DNA of 46,690 nucleotides. It comes from Blastocatellia bacterium. Lineage in GTDB: Bacteria; Acidobacteriota; Blastocatellia; UBA7656; JADIYM01. Positions 1 to 8,871 of the stretch are shown piece by piece. Location: positions 1 to 46,690 of the forward strand of contig JADIYM010000026.1 in the NCBI GenBank assembly GCA_016705245.1, read 5' to 3'. Below the pieces are notes generated by a model. The model saw only the letters and a program-made list of their open reading frames with translations, was not told the DNA's origin and made no database searches. The stretch's first letter is position 1, and each line of letters starts with the position of its first letter. The translations under genes and the position numbers were made by a program.

Positions 1-288
1 GTAGTGCCGCTCGAAACGGCACTGATTCGTTCACACAGAGACGATCACGGGTTCATCACATTCCTTTCCTCGAGTCACGTGCGCCCGGCAATGCACTGTC
101 GGCCGCCTTGATGCGGATGGTCCCCGTTTTATGAGGCGCAGGCAGTAGCCGGGGAGACTCCCTGGCAGTCGACCGGTTCCGATCACTTCTGTCCTTTCGC
201 AACGACGAGTCTGCGAGTTCACGCACCGTCCGTGGGACGCTCGCTACCGCTCGCGGCTCAGAAAATGGTGACCACCCGCAGCGTGCCG
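1..288. other. non-coding stretch at left edge
   Basis: I see no convincing gene here. Short open frames on both strands lack homology-like composition and a good ribosome binding site. A small perfect inverted repeat (AGTGCCG, loop of 7, CGGCACT) lies at 3-23 and could be the end of a terminator for a gene outside the window, but it has no T-run on either side, so I do not call it. Confidence 0.4.
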
Positions 289-603
289 TCAGGCCGGCTG
301 TTCCGGCCGAACGCCCGTTCCGTTGCACCTGCGGCAGACCATCTCGAAGTCGTGCACCCAGTAGCGCCCCTCGCCGTCGCAGAACTCACACGATGGGTCG
401 ATATCGAGAGCGTCCTGCCGGTCGCCGGCCGAACCCAGTCTGCCGCCAGACCTGAGCAACTCGATTTCGCGCAACGCCTCGTTCCGCTCGATGGTCACGG
501 CCTCGAGACGCGCAGCCAGCGCTGCGACCTCGTTTCGCAACTCATCGATCTTCTCTCGATCGTGATCGTCCGTCATCATCGTACGTGTCGCCGTCGAATT
601 CAT
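289..603 (-). CDS. small coiled-coil protein with C-terminal DnaJ-like zinc finger
   Basis: From the ATG at 603 this encodes 104 residues; ATGs at 579 and 576 are equally possible and none has a strong Shine-Dalgarno. The first half (EKIDELRNEVAALAARLEAV and following) is a heptad-like coiled coil. The second half carries two CxxCxGxG-type knuckles, CEFCDGEGRY and CRRCNGTG, separated by about a dozen residues, as in one zinc centre of DnaJ or in small zinc-finger proteins. There is no J domain. Function is unknown; a chaperone-like or nucleic-acid-binding adaptor is possible but is inference. It is followed by non-coding sequence and is separated from crcB, which is upstream on the same strand, by about 135 bases. 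Confidence 0.6.
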   Translation of the reverse strand: MNSTATRTMMTDDHDREKIDELRNEVAALAARLEAVTIERNEALREIELLRSGGRLGSAGDRQDALDIDPSCEFCDGEGRYWVHDFEMVCRRCNGTGVRPEQPA

Positions 604-738
604 TGAACGATACCCGAATCCAAAGGAATGATGAAGCACGCTCGGATCGGGCCGAGTCGACCGCGAGGGGGCACCCGCTGCGCAATTCAACCGCGGCAGT
701 CTACTCGAAGAACGGTCCGGGACGTGAGTAAAACCTGT

Positions 739-1119
739 TCACGACCAGCCACGACCCAGTGCCGTGCCTAGCTGGATCGCCAGCAATCCTGCCAGAACCG
801 ACGCTGCGACATAGAAGGTAGCCATGGACCACGATCCCGCAACGATCAGTCGGTTCGTTTCAAACTCGAAAGTAGAAAAGGTTGTGAAGGCGCCAAGAAA
901 ACCTGTCGTCAACGCGAGCCGCAGGTCGGGTCCGATGGCCGCGCGCTCGAGCCCGAGGGCGATAACGAGTCCGAAGAAAAACGACCCCGAAACGTTGATG
1001 AGAAACGTCGCCATCGGAAACGAACCGAGCCACCATCGGTCTACGGCGACCGCAAATCCGTAACGGGCGAGGGCGCCGGCCATTCCGCCAGCACCGACGA
1101 GCACGAAGTTCCTCAGCAC
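739..1119 (-). CDS. crcB: fluoride ion channel CrcB (Fluc)
   Basis: 126 residues, the usual size for a CrcB/Fluc subunit. The family works as an inner-membrane dual-topology dimer that exports fluoride. Four hydrophobic segments are visible, with the GGMAGALARY motif near the N-terminus, NVSGSFFFG in the second helix and GFLGAFTTFSTFE in the third, which carries the pore Phe and polar residues. The start is GTG at 1119, preceded by GGAG at a good distance. The gene lies 30 bases downstream of the universal stress gene on the same strand and is probably co-transcribed. I see no fluoride riboswitch between the two genes. Confidence 0.95.
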   Translation of the reverse strand: MLRNFVLVGAGGMAGALARYGFAVAVDRWWLGSFPMATFLINVSGSFFFGLVIALGLERAAIGPDLRLALTTGFLGAFTTFSTFEFETNRLIVAGSWSMATFYVAASVLAGLLAIQLGTALGRGWS

Positions 1120-1149
1120 ACGCCGTCTCCAGATGGCTTCACTTCAGTG

Positions 1150-1614
1150 TCAGTCCGCGGCGCTTGCCGCAGGGCCCCGAACTATCTCGATCGAGCAGTG
1201 TACGTGCTGGGCAACGGACATGGAAACCGAGCCGAGCAGGAATCGCTCGAGCCCGCGATACCCGTGCGAACCGACGACGACGAGGTCCGCGCCCCAGGCC
1301 TCGGCCATGTCGGGGATAACGACCTTCGGCGCTCCGCCGACGACCTCGGTCTCGATCTCGACCTTGTCACCGTGCGTCTCGGCGATGGCGCCCCTGGCTT
1401 CCTCGACTGCAGCCGTCGCGCGTTCGCGCGAGACCCGTTCGATCTCGTCGTAGTAGCCGTCCGGGAGAATCCAAGTCTCGGGCACGACGGAAAGCGGCAT
1501 CTCGATCACCGAAATGACCTTGATGCGAGTCCCATCGGCCAGCGGTCGTGTCGCAATCGACTTCGCTGCTTCCTTGCTGCAATCGGAGCCGTCTGTGGCA
1601 AGCAGGATCTTCAT
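1150..1614 (-). CDS. universal stress protein (UspA family)
   Basis: 154 residues from the ATG at 1614, chosen because AAGGAG sits about 7 bases upstream and the protein then starts with the typical MKILLATDGS strand. The ATP-binding signature G-x2-G-x9-G-S is present at residues 115-129 (GSHGYRGLERFLLGS), so this is the nucleotide-binding type. Members are cytoplasmic dimers induced by stress or growth arrest; the exact role is not predictable. It is the first gene of a probable two-gene unit with crcB, which starts 30 bases after its stop. Confidence 0.93.
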   Translation of the reverse strand: MKILLATDGSDCSKEAAKSIATRPLADGTRIKVISVIEMPLSVVPETWILPDGYYDEIERVSRERATAAVEEARGAIAETHGDKVEIETEVVGGAPKVVIPDMAEAWGADLVVVGSHGYRGLERFLLGSVSMSVAQHVHCSIEIVRGPAASAAD

Positions 1615-1971
1615 GGCGTCTCCTTGAGCGCAGTAATCATGACAAATCGGCGCCGACGCCGATTTCGCCTCGCTCCCGATACATCCCAGGATGCGCTTCT
1701 CCAAACGGGACCATTCGCGAGCGGGACTCGGACGCCGGCGCCGTAGAAACGCCTAGCCTCTTCTGCATTCAACCGAAATCTCCACCAGGGGAATGACCCC
1801 GGGCCCCGCGAGGACGAGAAGACCTGAAAGCTCACCAGTCGGACCGCACGTCCTCGCGGAACCCGTTCGGTGGACGCTCTACACATATTCAAGCGTCGTG
1901 CCAGAGCCGGAAGTCCTGTTTCCTTGGGGTTCTTGGCATTGGGCTGCATCGTCCCGGCAGATTGTGCGAAA
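1615..1971. other. intergenic region upstream of the usp gene
   Basis: About 360 bases between the usp start and the terminator of the next minus-strand gene. It should hold the usp-crcB promoter, but I see no clear -35/-10 pair. The open frames here have no convincing start signals or family resemblance. Confidence 0.4.
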
Positions 1972-2009
1972 AAGCACGCACGGGCGTGAGGACAAGTCCT
2001 CACGCCCGT
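1972..2009 (-). terminator. strong intrinsic terminator of the beta-helix gene
   Basis: A perfect 13-bp stem (1980-1992 with 1997-2009) closes a 4-base loop. Read on the minus strand it is followed within a few bases by a run of five T. It lies just after the stop codon at 2016, the expected position for Rho-independent termination of the gene upstream on the minus strand. Confidence 0.85.
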
Positions 2010-2015
2010 CCGAGT

Positions 2016-4601
2016 TCAACGTGTGTAAGACATCGATGCCTGTCCACCGTCGGGGTTGACGACACGCAGCGTCACCGGCACGCCCTTGGGGAACCGACTC
2101 TTCAGAGTCGATCCCTTCTTGAGGGTCAGAGTTGCCGAGTCCTTCATCTTGACGCTCGGCCAAGGTGTCGCATCGGCACCGATGAAGACAACGACTCCAA
2201 TCTGGAAGTTTGCTCCGAGAATGCGTATCCGGAAGGGCTCGCCCGATACCTTGGAGATCGACGTGATCACCGGCGGATCGATCACGAGATTCGACGTGGT
2301 CGCCGAGTTGTTCGCCGTCGTGCTCTCAGGCGTCGTCGTCGACACGAACACCGTATTGACGATGGTCAAGGACGCGGGACCTGTGACCTGAACGACGATC
2401 GTGATCGTGACCGGCGCATTGACGGCCATTGTGCCTATCGCACAAGAAATCGCGCCCACTCCGCCGGCTGGCCGTGTTGACAGCACTCCCTGTCTCGCCG
2501 CAGCACACGTGAACACCGTACCCGACGGCGTCGAGCCGTTGAGCATCACGTCCGCTGCCGGCAATGGGCCCGAATTGTTGACCGTCACGGTATAGACGAT
2601 GTTGTTTCCGGGCGTCACCGGATTCGGCACCCCGGAGATGGTCACCGACACATCGGCCGTCGTGGCTGCCGAACTGCACGCCGAGTACTCCGATGTGTTC
2701 CCGGCCGTGTCGATGGCAATGGCCGTGACCGACGGGGTAGCCGCGATATTGACGGCGAAGGACGCTTGGAAGTCCGCCACACCGAGCACGTTCGTCGTCA
2801 CGTTTATGAATCCGAGGTAGATGTCTCCCTCGCCGTTCCCGGAAGGGTCACACGATGCGCTTGCGAAGAACTCTATCCGATAACTGGAGCTCGCTTCCGT
2901 CGCAAGCGTGCCGATCACGTTTGTCGTTCCTCCGACGCTCGTTGCATCCGTCAACACGGGGAAGTTCTGAAGCTCGTTGGCTCCGTTGTCGTTGTCGTTG
3001 AGGTCGTTCGCCGTGACACCGTCATCGGAAAGGTCGATGGCGAGACCCCCGTTACCGGCCATCGCGTTCTGGGTGATGCGCACGCCAGTTGCCGCGGCTT
3101 CAACGGTGACACCGTCTCCCGTGTTCGAGGCAATTCGATTGCCCTGGATCACATTGTTGAAACCGACCATGTGCACGCCGTCGCCCTTGTTCCCAAGGTC
3201 GCCAGTGCCATCAGGTCCGCTTCCGATCGCGTTGTTCTCGATGGTCCCGCCGCTCACGCTGTCGGCAACCAGGATTCCGTGAATCGCGTTGCCTGAGATG
3301 ACATTGCGCGATCCGGCCGAGGCGCCGCCAATCGCCGTGCTGTTGGCGCCAACGAGAAGCGTCACGCCGTTGGTCCCGTTCGAAAGCGCAATCGTTCCTG
3401 CCCGGTTCGTCCCGATCAGGTTGCCCTGGATTACGTTCGACGAGGCCCCGACGCCGCCCACCACGATACCTGACCCGCCGTTGCCGGAGATGACATTCGT
3501 GGCAAGTGCCGTCACGCCACCGACTGTAGAACCACCGACAGCTTCGATCGAGATGCCGGCTCCGTCATTCGCCTTGATTGCCGTGCCGGCAAGATTCGTC
3601 CCTATGTGATTGCCCTCAACGATATTCGACGCGGCTTGGACAACAACGCCGCGGCCGGGAAAATCATTGATGGCGAGCCCACGAATGACAGAGCTCGAGG
3701 CTTGAAGCACGAGGCCGTCCGCACTGCCACCGAGCATCGTGCCCGAAAGCTCGATGAGTGGAACGCCGTCGAAGAGGGGTTGCGTCGTTGCATCGATCGC
3801 GACCGTATCGGTAATGGCTGGAAGCGGAGTGAGCGGAAGGATGATCTTCGCCGCTATTCCGGTGACGATAGTGAACTCGATGGAGTCGGCACCAGGTGCG
3901 GCATTCGCATCGAGGATGGCCTGCCGGAGTGTCCCGGCGCCCGAATCGGCGAGGCTCGTGACAGTGAAAACCGCCCGAAGCTTCGAGAGCTCGGCCGTCG
4001 GAACGAGCGTAGCCCGATCGACTGAGACTATGTCGGGAATGGCGTCCGCATTGAAGCGGCCCGATACGAGGAGCGGGCTCGATTCGCTCTTCGAAGCGGG
4101 GATGTTCACTTCCACGGGCTCGAGCGAAGGATCGTCCAGTCCAAGGATGACGGTTGCTTCCACACCGTCCCGGGTTGCAACCACATCAACCTTACCGTCC
4201 GAATTCGTGTCTCGAATGGACAGCAACTGCGGAGCGATCGGTACGGAACGGACAAGACCGATGGAATTCAACTGCTGTCCATCGTTGGCCAAGCCATGAT
4301 TTGGATACACGAGCGCGGGATTGCCTCGCCAAACGAGAATGGCACTTCCGCTGGCGCCCGTCACTCCGACGATCACGTCACTTGCGCCGTCGTCATTGAT
4401 ATCGGAAGCGATCGCACTGATCGCCGTCGCGGTTCCGTCTGCGACCAGCTGAATCGCCGAGGAATCGCCTTCGAGTGTCACTCCAGGGTCGAAGGACCGT
4501 CGTGCCTGCGTGGGTACCGGAAGAACCAAGGTCGAGACAATCAGCAACAGCACGATGGCCGCCGCGCGAAATGGATAGTTCCTGTGGGTTCGTATCAACA
4601 T
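2016..4601 (-). CDS. large secreted protein: FG-GAP-like repeats, CSLREAI/beta-helix, DUF11, IPT/TIG
   Basis: 861 residues; the ATG at 4601 has GGAG about 6 bases upstream. A signal peptide covers residues 1 to about 34 (hydrophobic AAAIVLLLIVSTLVLPV, then QARRS). Residues about 60-200 hold three Asp-rich FG-GAP-like units (DINDDGASDVIV, DTNSDGKVDVVA and a third). Next comes the CSLREAI-type motif (FTVTSLADSGAGTLRQAILD), then a long stretch of GN-I-GTN repeats typical of a right-handed parallel beta-helix. A DUF11-like domain (PGNNIVYTVTVNNSGPLPAA) and a C-terminal IPT/TIG-like domain follow. The likely role is as an extracellular or cell-surface protein, possibly binding or cleaving polysaccharide. 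No catalytic residues can be assigned, and no sorting tail (PEP-CTERM, Por) is evident. Confidence 0.9.
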   Translation of the reverse strand: MLIRTHRNYPFRAAAIVLLLIVSTLVLPVPTQARRSFDPGVTLEGDSSAIQLVADGTATAISAIASDINDDGASDVIVGVTGASGSAILVWRGNPALVYPNHGLANDGQQLNSIGLVRSVPIAPQLLSIRDTNSDGKVDVVATRDGVEATVILGLDDPSLEPVEVNIPASKSESSPLLVSGRFNADAIPDIVSVDRATLVPTAELSKLRAVFTVTSLADSGAGTLRQAILDANAAPGADSIEFTIVTGIAAKIILPLTPLPAITDTVAIDATTQPLFDGVPLIELSGTMLGGSADGLVLQASSSVIRGLAINDFPGRGVVVQAASNIVEGNHIGTNLAGTAIKANDGAGISIEAVGGSTVGGVTALATNVISGNGGSGIVVGGVGASSNVIQGNLIGTNRAGTIALSNGTNGVTLLVGANSTAIGGASAGSRNVISGNAIHGILVADSVSGGTIENNAIGSGPDGTGDLGNKGDGVHMVGFNNVIQGNRIASNTGDGVTVEAAATGVRITQNAMAGNGGLAIDLSDDGVTANDLNDNDNGANELQNFPVLTDATSVGGTTNVIGTLATEASSSYRIEFFASASCDPSGNGEGDIYLGFINVTTNVLGVADFQASFAVNIAATPSVTAIAIDTAGNTSEYSACSSAATTADVSVTISGVPNPVTPGNNIVYTVTVNNSGPLPAADVMLNGSTPSGTVFTCAAARQGVLSTRPAGGVGAISCAIGTMAVNAPVTITIVVQVTGPASLTIVNTVFVSTTTPESTTANNSATTSNLVIDPPVITSISKVSGEPFRIRILGANFQIGVVVFIGADATPWPSVKMKDSATLTLKKGSTLKSRFPKGVPVTLRVVNPDGGQASMSYTR

Positions 4602-4893
4602 AACTCCTCACACGATGTAGTCCCGCGATCGATATGAAGCGGTAACGGAATATCGTGATTCCGACCGCAAGATATGGGGGCTTGCGTCAAGATCGGTCCA
4701 ATATCTCAGGCCCGTTCTCGATTGACACCAGGGAGTCGTCGAAAGTATGCGTCAGTTTGGTTCGATTGCGAAAGGCGGGATCCGCCAGCGGGAGAATACG
4801 GAGGGCGGTGAATGGACCACCGCGCCCCTGCAGAACGGTCACTGAATGGACCGTCTGCCGGGGCGCGATGAGGGGTCGAGAGCCGGGTTCGGT
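4602..4893. other. intergenic region with long imperfect hairpin
   Basis: No gene is supported here. An inverted repeat of about 20 bases per arm (4821-4840 against 4849-4867, one bulge and one mismatch, 8-base loop) lies about 25 bases after the stop of the lytic transglycosylase gene at 4894. There is no T-run after it on the minus strand, so it is at best a 3'-end stabilising hairpin or a weak terminator. Confidence 0.45.
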
Positions 4894-5706
4894 TCAAAGG
4901 CCGGACAGTGCACTGGAAGCTACGCCGAAGGCTCCCGGAGTTTCGGCGACTATCGCACATGCGAAAAGCCGCGGAAGGTATGCCTGGCCCTCGGGGCCGA
5001 GAACGGTCCTGTTCGAAGCGTCCAACCCCGTCAGGATCACGCGCCAGAAATCCTCGGCCGCGGCGGCGTCATCGCGCCGGGCAATTTCGCCGAATGAGGC
5101 CTCAGCAGCTTTCTCCCCCGTGTTGTAGGCAATTGCGGCAGCCAGCGGGCCGACCGATTTTCCGGGAAACAGCGCCTTGAGGCTGTTGTGGTAGGCCGCC
5201 GCGGCAGTTGCACTCCGCTCGATATCGCAGAGCGCGTCAGCGTCGAGACCGAAACGCTCTCCGGTCTTCGGCATGAACTGGAACATGCCGCGCGCCCCGG
5301 ATGGCGACACGGCACACACGGAGAACTCCGACTCGCTCATTGCGAGAGCTATGCCAAGCGAGGTCGGAAGCCTGGCTGCGCGGAACGCAGCATTGATGAC
5401 GGGCGCGCTCGCGATGCCGCGGGCGAGAATGGCCGTGACGGCGCGTTCGCCTTTTCGCTTCTCCGAAACGAGTCCGTCGAGTTGCACGCGGATGGCTCTC
5501 GCGAGCTCGGGGGAAACGTCGATGGACTGCCCGTCGCCACGCAGGTCTCCGCCTACCAGCCGCGCGCGCTCGACGACGAACGCCGAACGCTCGGAGCTCG
5601 ACATCTCCTTGTACGTCTTCGGTGGCATTGGACCTGGCATCGCCAGAGCGGCGGCGGTCGCCACCATCATGAGTACTGCAGGGATCGCAAGAATGCCTCG
5701 TCGCAT
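4894..5706 (-). CDS. secreted lytic transglycosylase (SLT/GH23-like)
   Basis: 270 residues with AGGAGG 6 bases before the ATG at 5706. A signal peptide covers residues 1-22. An N-terminal helical module starts with KTYKEMSSSERSAFV (residues 30-44). The transglycosylase domain starts near residue 110, with probable catalytic Glu125 in the SESEF motif, GARGMFQFMP at 137-146 and the AYNTG motif further on. Enzymes of this fold cleave the MurNAc-GlcNAc bond of peptidoglycan to give 1,6-anhydro ends. The whole 200-residue module is repeated, diverged, at the C-terminus of the kinase encoded on the other side of the intergenic region, which suggests a duplicated cell-wall sensor/enzyme pair. No LysM domain is present. 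Confidence 0.9.
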   Translation of the reverse strand: MRRGILAIPAVLMMVATAAALAMPGPMPPKTYKEMSSSERSAFVVERARLVGGDLRGDGQSIDVSPELARAIRVQLDGLVSEKRKGERAVTAILARGIASAPVINAAFRAARLPTSLGIALAMSESEFSVCAVSPSGARGMFQFMPKTGERFGLDADALCDIERSATAAAAYHNSLKALFPGKSVGPLAAAIAYNTGEKAAEASFGEIARRDDAAAAEDFWRVILTGLDASNRTVLGPEGQAYLPRLFACAIVAETPGAFGVASSALSGL

Positions 5707-5801
5707 TGAATCCTCCTGGGTTGTGAATCTGCTTTCATGGAGGGACGCGAGATCCCGGGGCGGATTCCATCACGCGCGCAATTGCGTACTGTGGCCGAAA
5801 C

Positions 5802-5898
5802 CTCCGTGTCTCTGTGCCTCAGCGCCTCTGTGTGCGCAGCTCTCCGAACGTCGAGAAGAGCTGCGCACACTGAGACACCGAGGCACGAAGACACGGAG
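5802..5898. repeat. palindromic element A (word type GTGTCTCTGTGCC)
   Basis: Arms 5802-5843 and 5857-5898 (42 bases each, 36 matching) close a 13-base loop. The arms are built from the short words CTCCGTGTCT, GTGCCTC and CTCTGTGTGC. It lies between the divergent lytic transglycosylase and sigma-factor genes. It belongs to the set of nine such elements in this window and shares its word style with element H at 39656-39734. Confidence 0.85.
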
Positions 5899-5976
5899 TC
5901 CTGGCCACTCTACGTTGACGGACTGTGTTACCCTCGACTCGAGTGCTCGCGCGACCTGCCTCGTCGCATCGACACG

Positions 5977-6555
5977 ATGATGACCACGGAATCCGACAGC
6001 GTCACGCGCCTCATGGCTGGCGTGCGCAGCGGCAATCGGGACGCGATCGACGCGCTCCTGCCGATCGTACACGCCGAATTGCGACGGATTGCCTCGGCGC
6101 ACATGCGACGCGAGCGGCCGGGCCACACGCTTCAGCCGACGGCTCTCGTTAACGAGGCCTACCTCCGACTCGTCGACCAGCGCGAGGTTGACTGGCAGAA
6201 CCGCGCGCACTTTCTGTCCGTTGCCTCGCGGCTCATGCGCCGAATCCTGGTAGATCACGCGAGAGCGAAGGGCACCGCGAAACGAGAGGGTGACGCCGTG
6301 CGCGTCGAGTTCGAGGTTGCCGACGTCGGTGGTGCGGAGCGTGACATCGACCTTCTCGCGCTTGATGAAGCACTGGACCGTCTCTCGGCAATGGACCCGC
6401 GCCTGGCCGAGGTCGTCGAGAATCGCTACTTCGGCGGACTCACGACTCGCGAGACAGCCGAGGCCATGCAGATCTCCACCGCCACGGTCGAGCGGGAATG
6501 GGTCGCAGCGCGCGCCTGGCTTCGTCGCGAGCTGAGCCCGGAGGCCTCGACGTGA
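5977..6555 (+). CDS. ECF sigma factor (TIGR02999-like)
   Basis: 192 residues from the ATG at 5977. A longer in-frame reading starts upstream but would translate palindromic element A, so I reject it. Sigma region 2 spans residues about 8-95 (LRRIASAHMRRER, TALVNEAYLRLVDQ, FLSVASRLMRRILVDHAR). Region 4 is near the C-terminus (AMDPRLAEVVENRYFGGLTT, then the helix-turn-helix ETAEAMQISTATVEREW). This type is common in Acidobacteriota and Planctomycetota next to Ser/Thr kinases and usually lacks a classic anti-sigma gene. Its stop overlaps the GTG start of the kinase (GTGA), so the two are translationally coupled and control by the kinase is likely. That last point is inference. Confidence 0.93.
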   Translation: MMTTESDSVTRLMAGVRSGNRDAIDALLPIVHAELRRIASAHMRRERPGHTLQPTALVNEAYLRLVDQREVDWQNRAHFLSVASRLMRRILVDHARAKGTAKREGDAVRVEFEVADVGGAERDIDLLALDEALDRLSAMDPRLAEVVENRYFGGLTTRETAEAMQISTATVEREWVAARAWLRRELSPEAST

Positions 6556-8628
6556 CGCCCGAGCGGTGGGCCGTCGTGAAGTCCGTGTTTCACGCGGTTC
6601 TCGACGCTGCGCAATCCGAGCGTGAGGCTCTGCTTGCCGAGCGATGTGGCTCGGACCCTGAGCTTCTCGCCGAGGTGCGGGCAATGCTCGCCTCACACGA
6701 CGGAGCCGACGGATTTCTCGAACGCGGAGACAGCGGGGCCGTCACCCTCTCTATCGGATCGGGCTCGAACGATGCGTCGTGGGTACTCGAGTGCCCCCGA
6801 TGCAACGCAACGTGGCCGGGAGGCACGGTGATGTGCCCGGACGACGGCGAGCCGCTCGAGGAGGATCCGGCAAAGCTCGTGGGCCGCACGCTCGATGGGA
6901 CGTACCGCCTGGAAGAGCTCGTCGGCCAGGGCGGGTTTGGAATGGTATTTCGCGCACGGCACGAACTGCTCGGCGATCGTGGCCATCAAGATCCTGAAGC
7001 GCGAGCTTGCGGCGAGTCCCGACGTGGTGCGCCGATTCGTGCGGGAAGGCCGGGTGGCCCGTTCGATCCATCATGACAACGTCGTCGCCATTCACGATCT
7101 GCGGTCGACGTCGAGTGGAATCGTCTTTCTGGTTATGGAGTATCTCGAGGGCCGCACTCTGCGTGACGAGCTTCGACGCAACGGCCGGTTGCCGCTCGGC
7201 CAGGTGATCGACGTCGTCGAGCAGATTGCCGACGGGCTCGACGCAGCACACGAGCTCGGCGTCGTGCATCGCGATCTGAAGCCCGAGAACGTTATGCTCT
7301 CAGGCGAGGGTGCGGAGTTGCGCGCCAAGATCTGCGACCTCGGGCTTGCGGTCCTGGTCGAGGGAAGCGAATCGGGGACCGCCGCAAATCTGACGGTGCC
7401 TGGTCAGCACCTTGGTTCTCCGCGATATATGTCGCCGGAGCAGTGGGGCGTGCTTCTGCCTGAGGGCGAGCCCCGCATCGACCATCGGACCGATGTATAC
7501 AGCCTCGGTGTTCTCGCGGCGGAGGCGATCACGGGGACGCCGCCGTTCGACGGCGAAGGGGTGTGGGCCGTTCGCGAATCGCACTTGCGCCCGGAGCGCG
7601 CGGTCTCGGTCGCCGACGTCGAAGGAGCCTCGGCAGAGGTTGCGCGCATACTCGAACAGGCAATGGCTCGAGACCGGGAGGGGCGATTCCGCTCCGCCGG
7701 CGATTTCGCCAGGGCTCTTCGCGAAGCGGCGGAAACGACGCCGGACAGCTCGCACGTGCCCCTCACGTCGGCCGAGCGCCGGCATCTCGTGCCCGCAGTC
7801 GCGCTTCTGCTCGTCAGTGGCGTCGTGGCATTCGGTTCGGTTTATGCCCTCTGGCGTCCGTGGCCATCATCCGAACCGACGCCCGGCACAAGCGCCGCGG
7901 CCCCGGTCCGCGCGAAGCAATACGCCGACATGACCGAGACTGAAAAGCTCGCGTTCGTAGACGAGCGCGCGCGCGCCGTCTCCGTGCTGCTCGACGGACG
8001 CGAGTACCGTTTCCCTCCAGATGTTCGTCAGTCGATCAAGCGCGCCGTGGATCGTTATGCCGCGCGCATCGGATCGACTTCCACGACGATCGGCAGGGAG
8101 GACATCGACAAGGTTCTCGCCCGCGGGAGACCACACGCACCGTTCCTTGCGGAGACGTTCGAGAAGGAGGGACTCCCGCCGATCCTGGGCCTGTACCTGC
8201 CGATGATCGAGAGCGAGTTTCGAACCGATGCCGTCTCGTCGATTGGAGCTCGCGGAATGTTCCAGATGATGCCGTCGACTGCTGCGAAGTATGGTATTTC
8301 GGAGTCGGAACTCGAAAGTGTGGAGCGAAGCGGTCCCATTGCCGCGCGTTATCTTCGCGAGCAGTTCGAGGAGTTCTCGGGGGATCGGATGGGAATCGCC
8401 CTCGGGCTCGTTGCATACAACCTCGGACCGCGTGACGTGCGAACGTACCTTGCGGAAGTCGTCGCGCTCGACGATGCCGAGGCGGAAATGCGCTTCTGGG
8501 CGCTGGCAGGGAACTCGGGGTTCGACTCGATCGCCAATCGCGAAACGCCGAAGTACGTGACGACGTTTTTGCGGCGGCGATCGTTGGGGAGAACCCCGAG
8601 GCCTTCGGGTTTTCGGGGCCCGCGATGA
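6552..8628 (+). CDS. transmembrane Ser/Thr protein kinase fused to a lytic transglycosylase domain (frame interrupted)
   Basis: The GTG at 6552 overlaps the sigma-factor stop. The first 141 residues contain an N-terminal helical domain, a zinc ribbon (CPRC 81-84, CPDDG 95-99) and the kinase glycine loop GQGGFGMVFRAR (126-136). The reading frame then changes at about 6970-6982, and the other frame continues with VAIK, HRDLKPEN, a DLG in place of DFG, and SPRYMSPEQ. Two missing bases (or one extra) would restore a kinase of about 692 residues with normal spacing. A single membrane helix follows the kinase (LVPAVALLLVSGVVAF). Outside the membrane lies a module like that of the neighbouring transglycosylase: KQYADMTETEKLAFV, IESEF with the catalytic Glu, GARGMFQMMP and VAYNLG. 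The expected topology is kinase inside, peptidoglycan enzyme or sensor outside. The frame change may be a consensus error. Confidence 0.88.
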
Positions 8629-8662
8629 CAAAGACGGCGGGCAGGTAGGGAGGTCAGCCCCG

Positions 8663-8800
8663 CGCAAAGGCGCAAAGGCGCACACGGATGTGGGGTCATT
8701 CAGGAAGCGCTTTAAAGGTAAGCGTCAGACCTTGTGCAGCAACCGATGGTTGATGTCCTCCCGGATTTGATCTTCCGTTGCGCCATTGCGCCTTTGCACG
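8663..8800. repeat. palindromic element B (word type GCGCAAAGGCGC)
   Basis: The left arm is around 8663-8684 and the right arm around 8780-8797. The arms match over 18 bases with one mismatch and flank about 98 bases of non-coding sequence. It lies between the kinase stop and the next plus-strand gene. Loop length is much greater than in the other elements of this set, so this may be a decayed copy or two half-sites. The rest of 8629-8838 shows no gene. Confidence 0.6.
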
Positions 8801-8871
8801 AAGTTCCGCCTTCCTAACTTGTTCCTCGTCAGTGGCTTGTGCTTATACTGCCCGATTCGGTCTACGCGCAC

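Noticed and set aside
1115..1150. Fluoride riboswitch before crcB
   Set aside because: Only about 30 bases separate usp and crcB, too short for the aptamer, and no GGNGAU-type motif was found.
4655..5128. Plus-strand open frame opposite the lytic transglycosylase
   Set aside because: It is a shadow of the minus-strand gene, which has a signal peptide, a ribosome site and catalytic motifs.
5737..5976. Longer sigma-factor start at 5737
   Set aside because: The added 80 residues translate palindromic element A and have no sigma-factor sequence.
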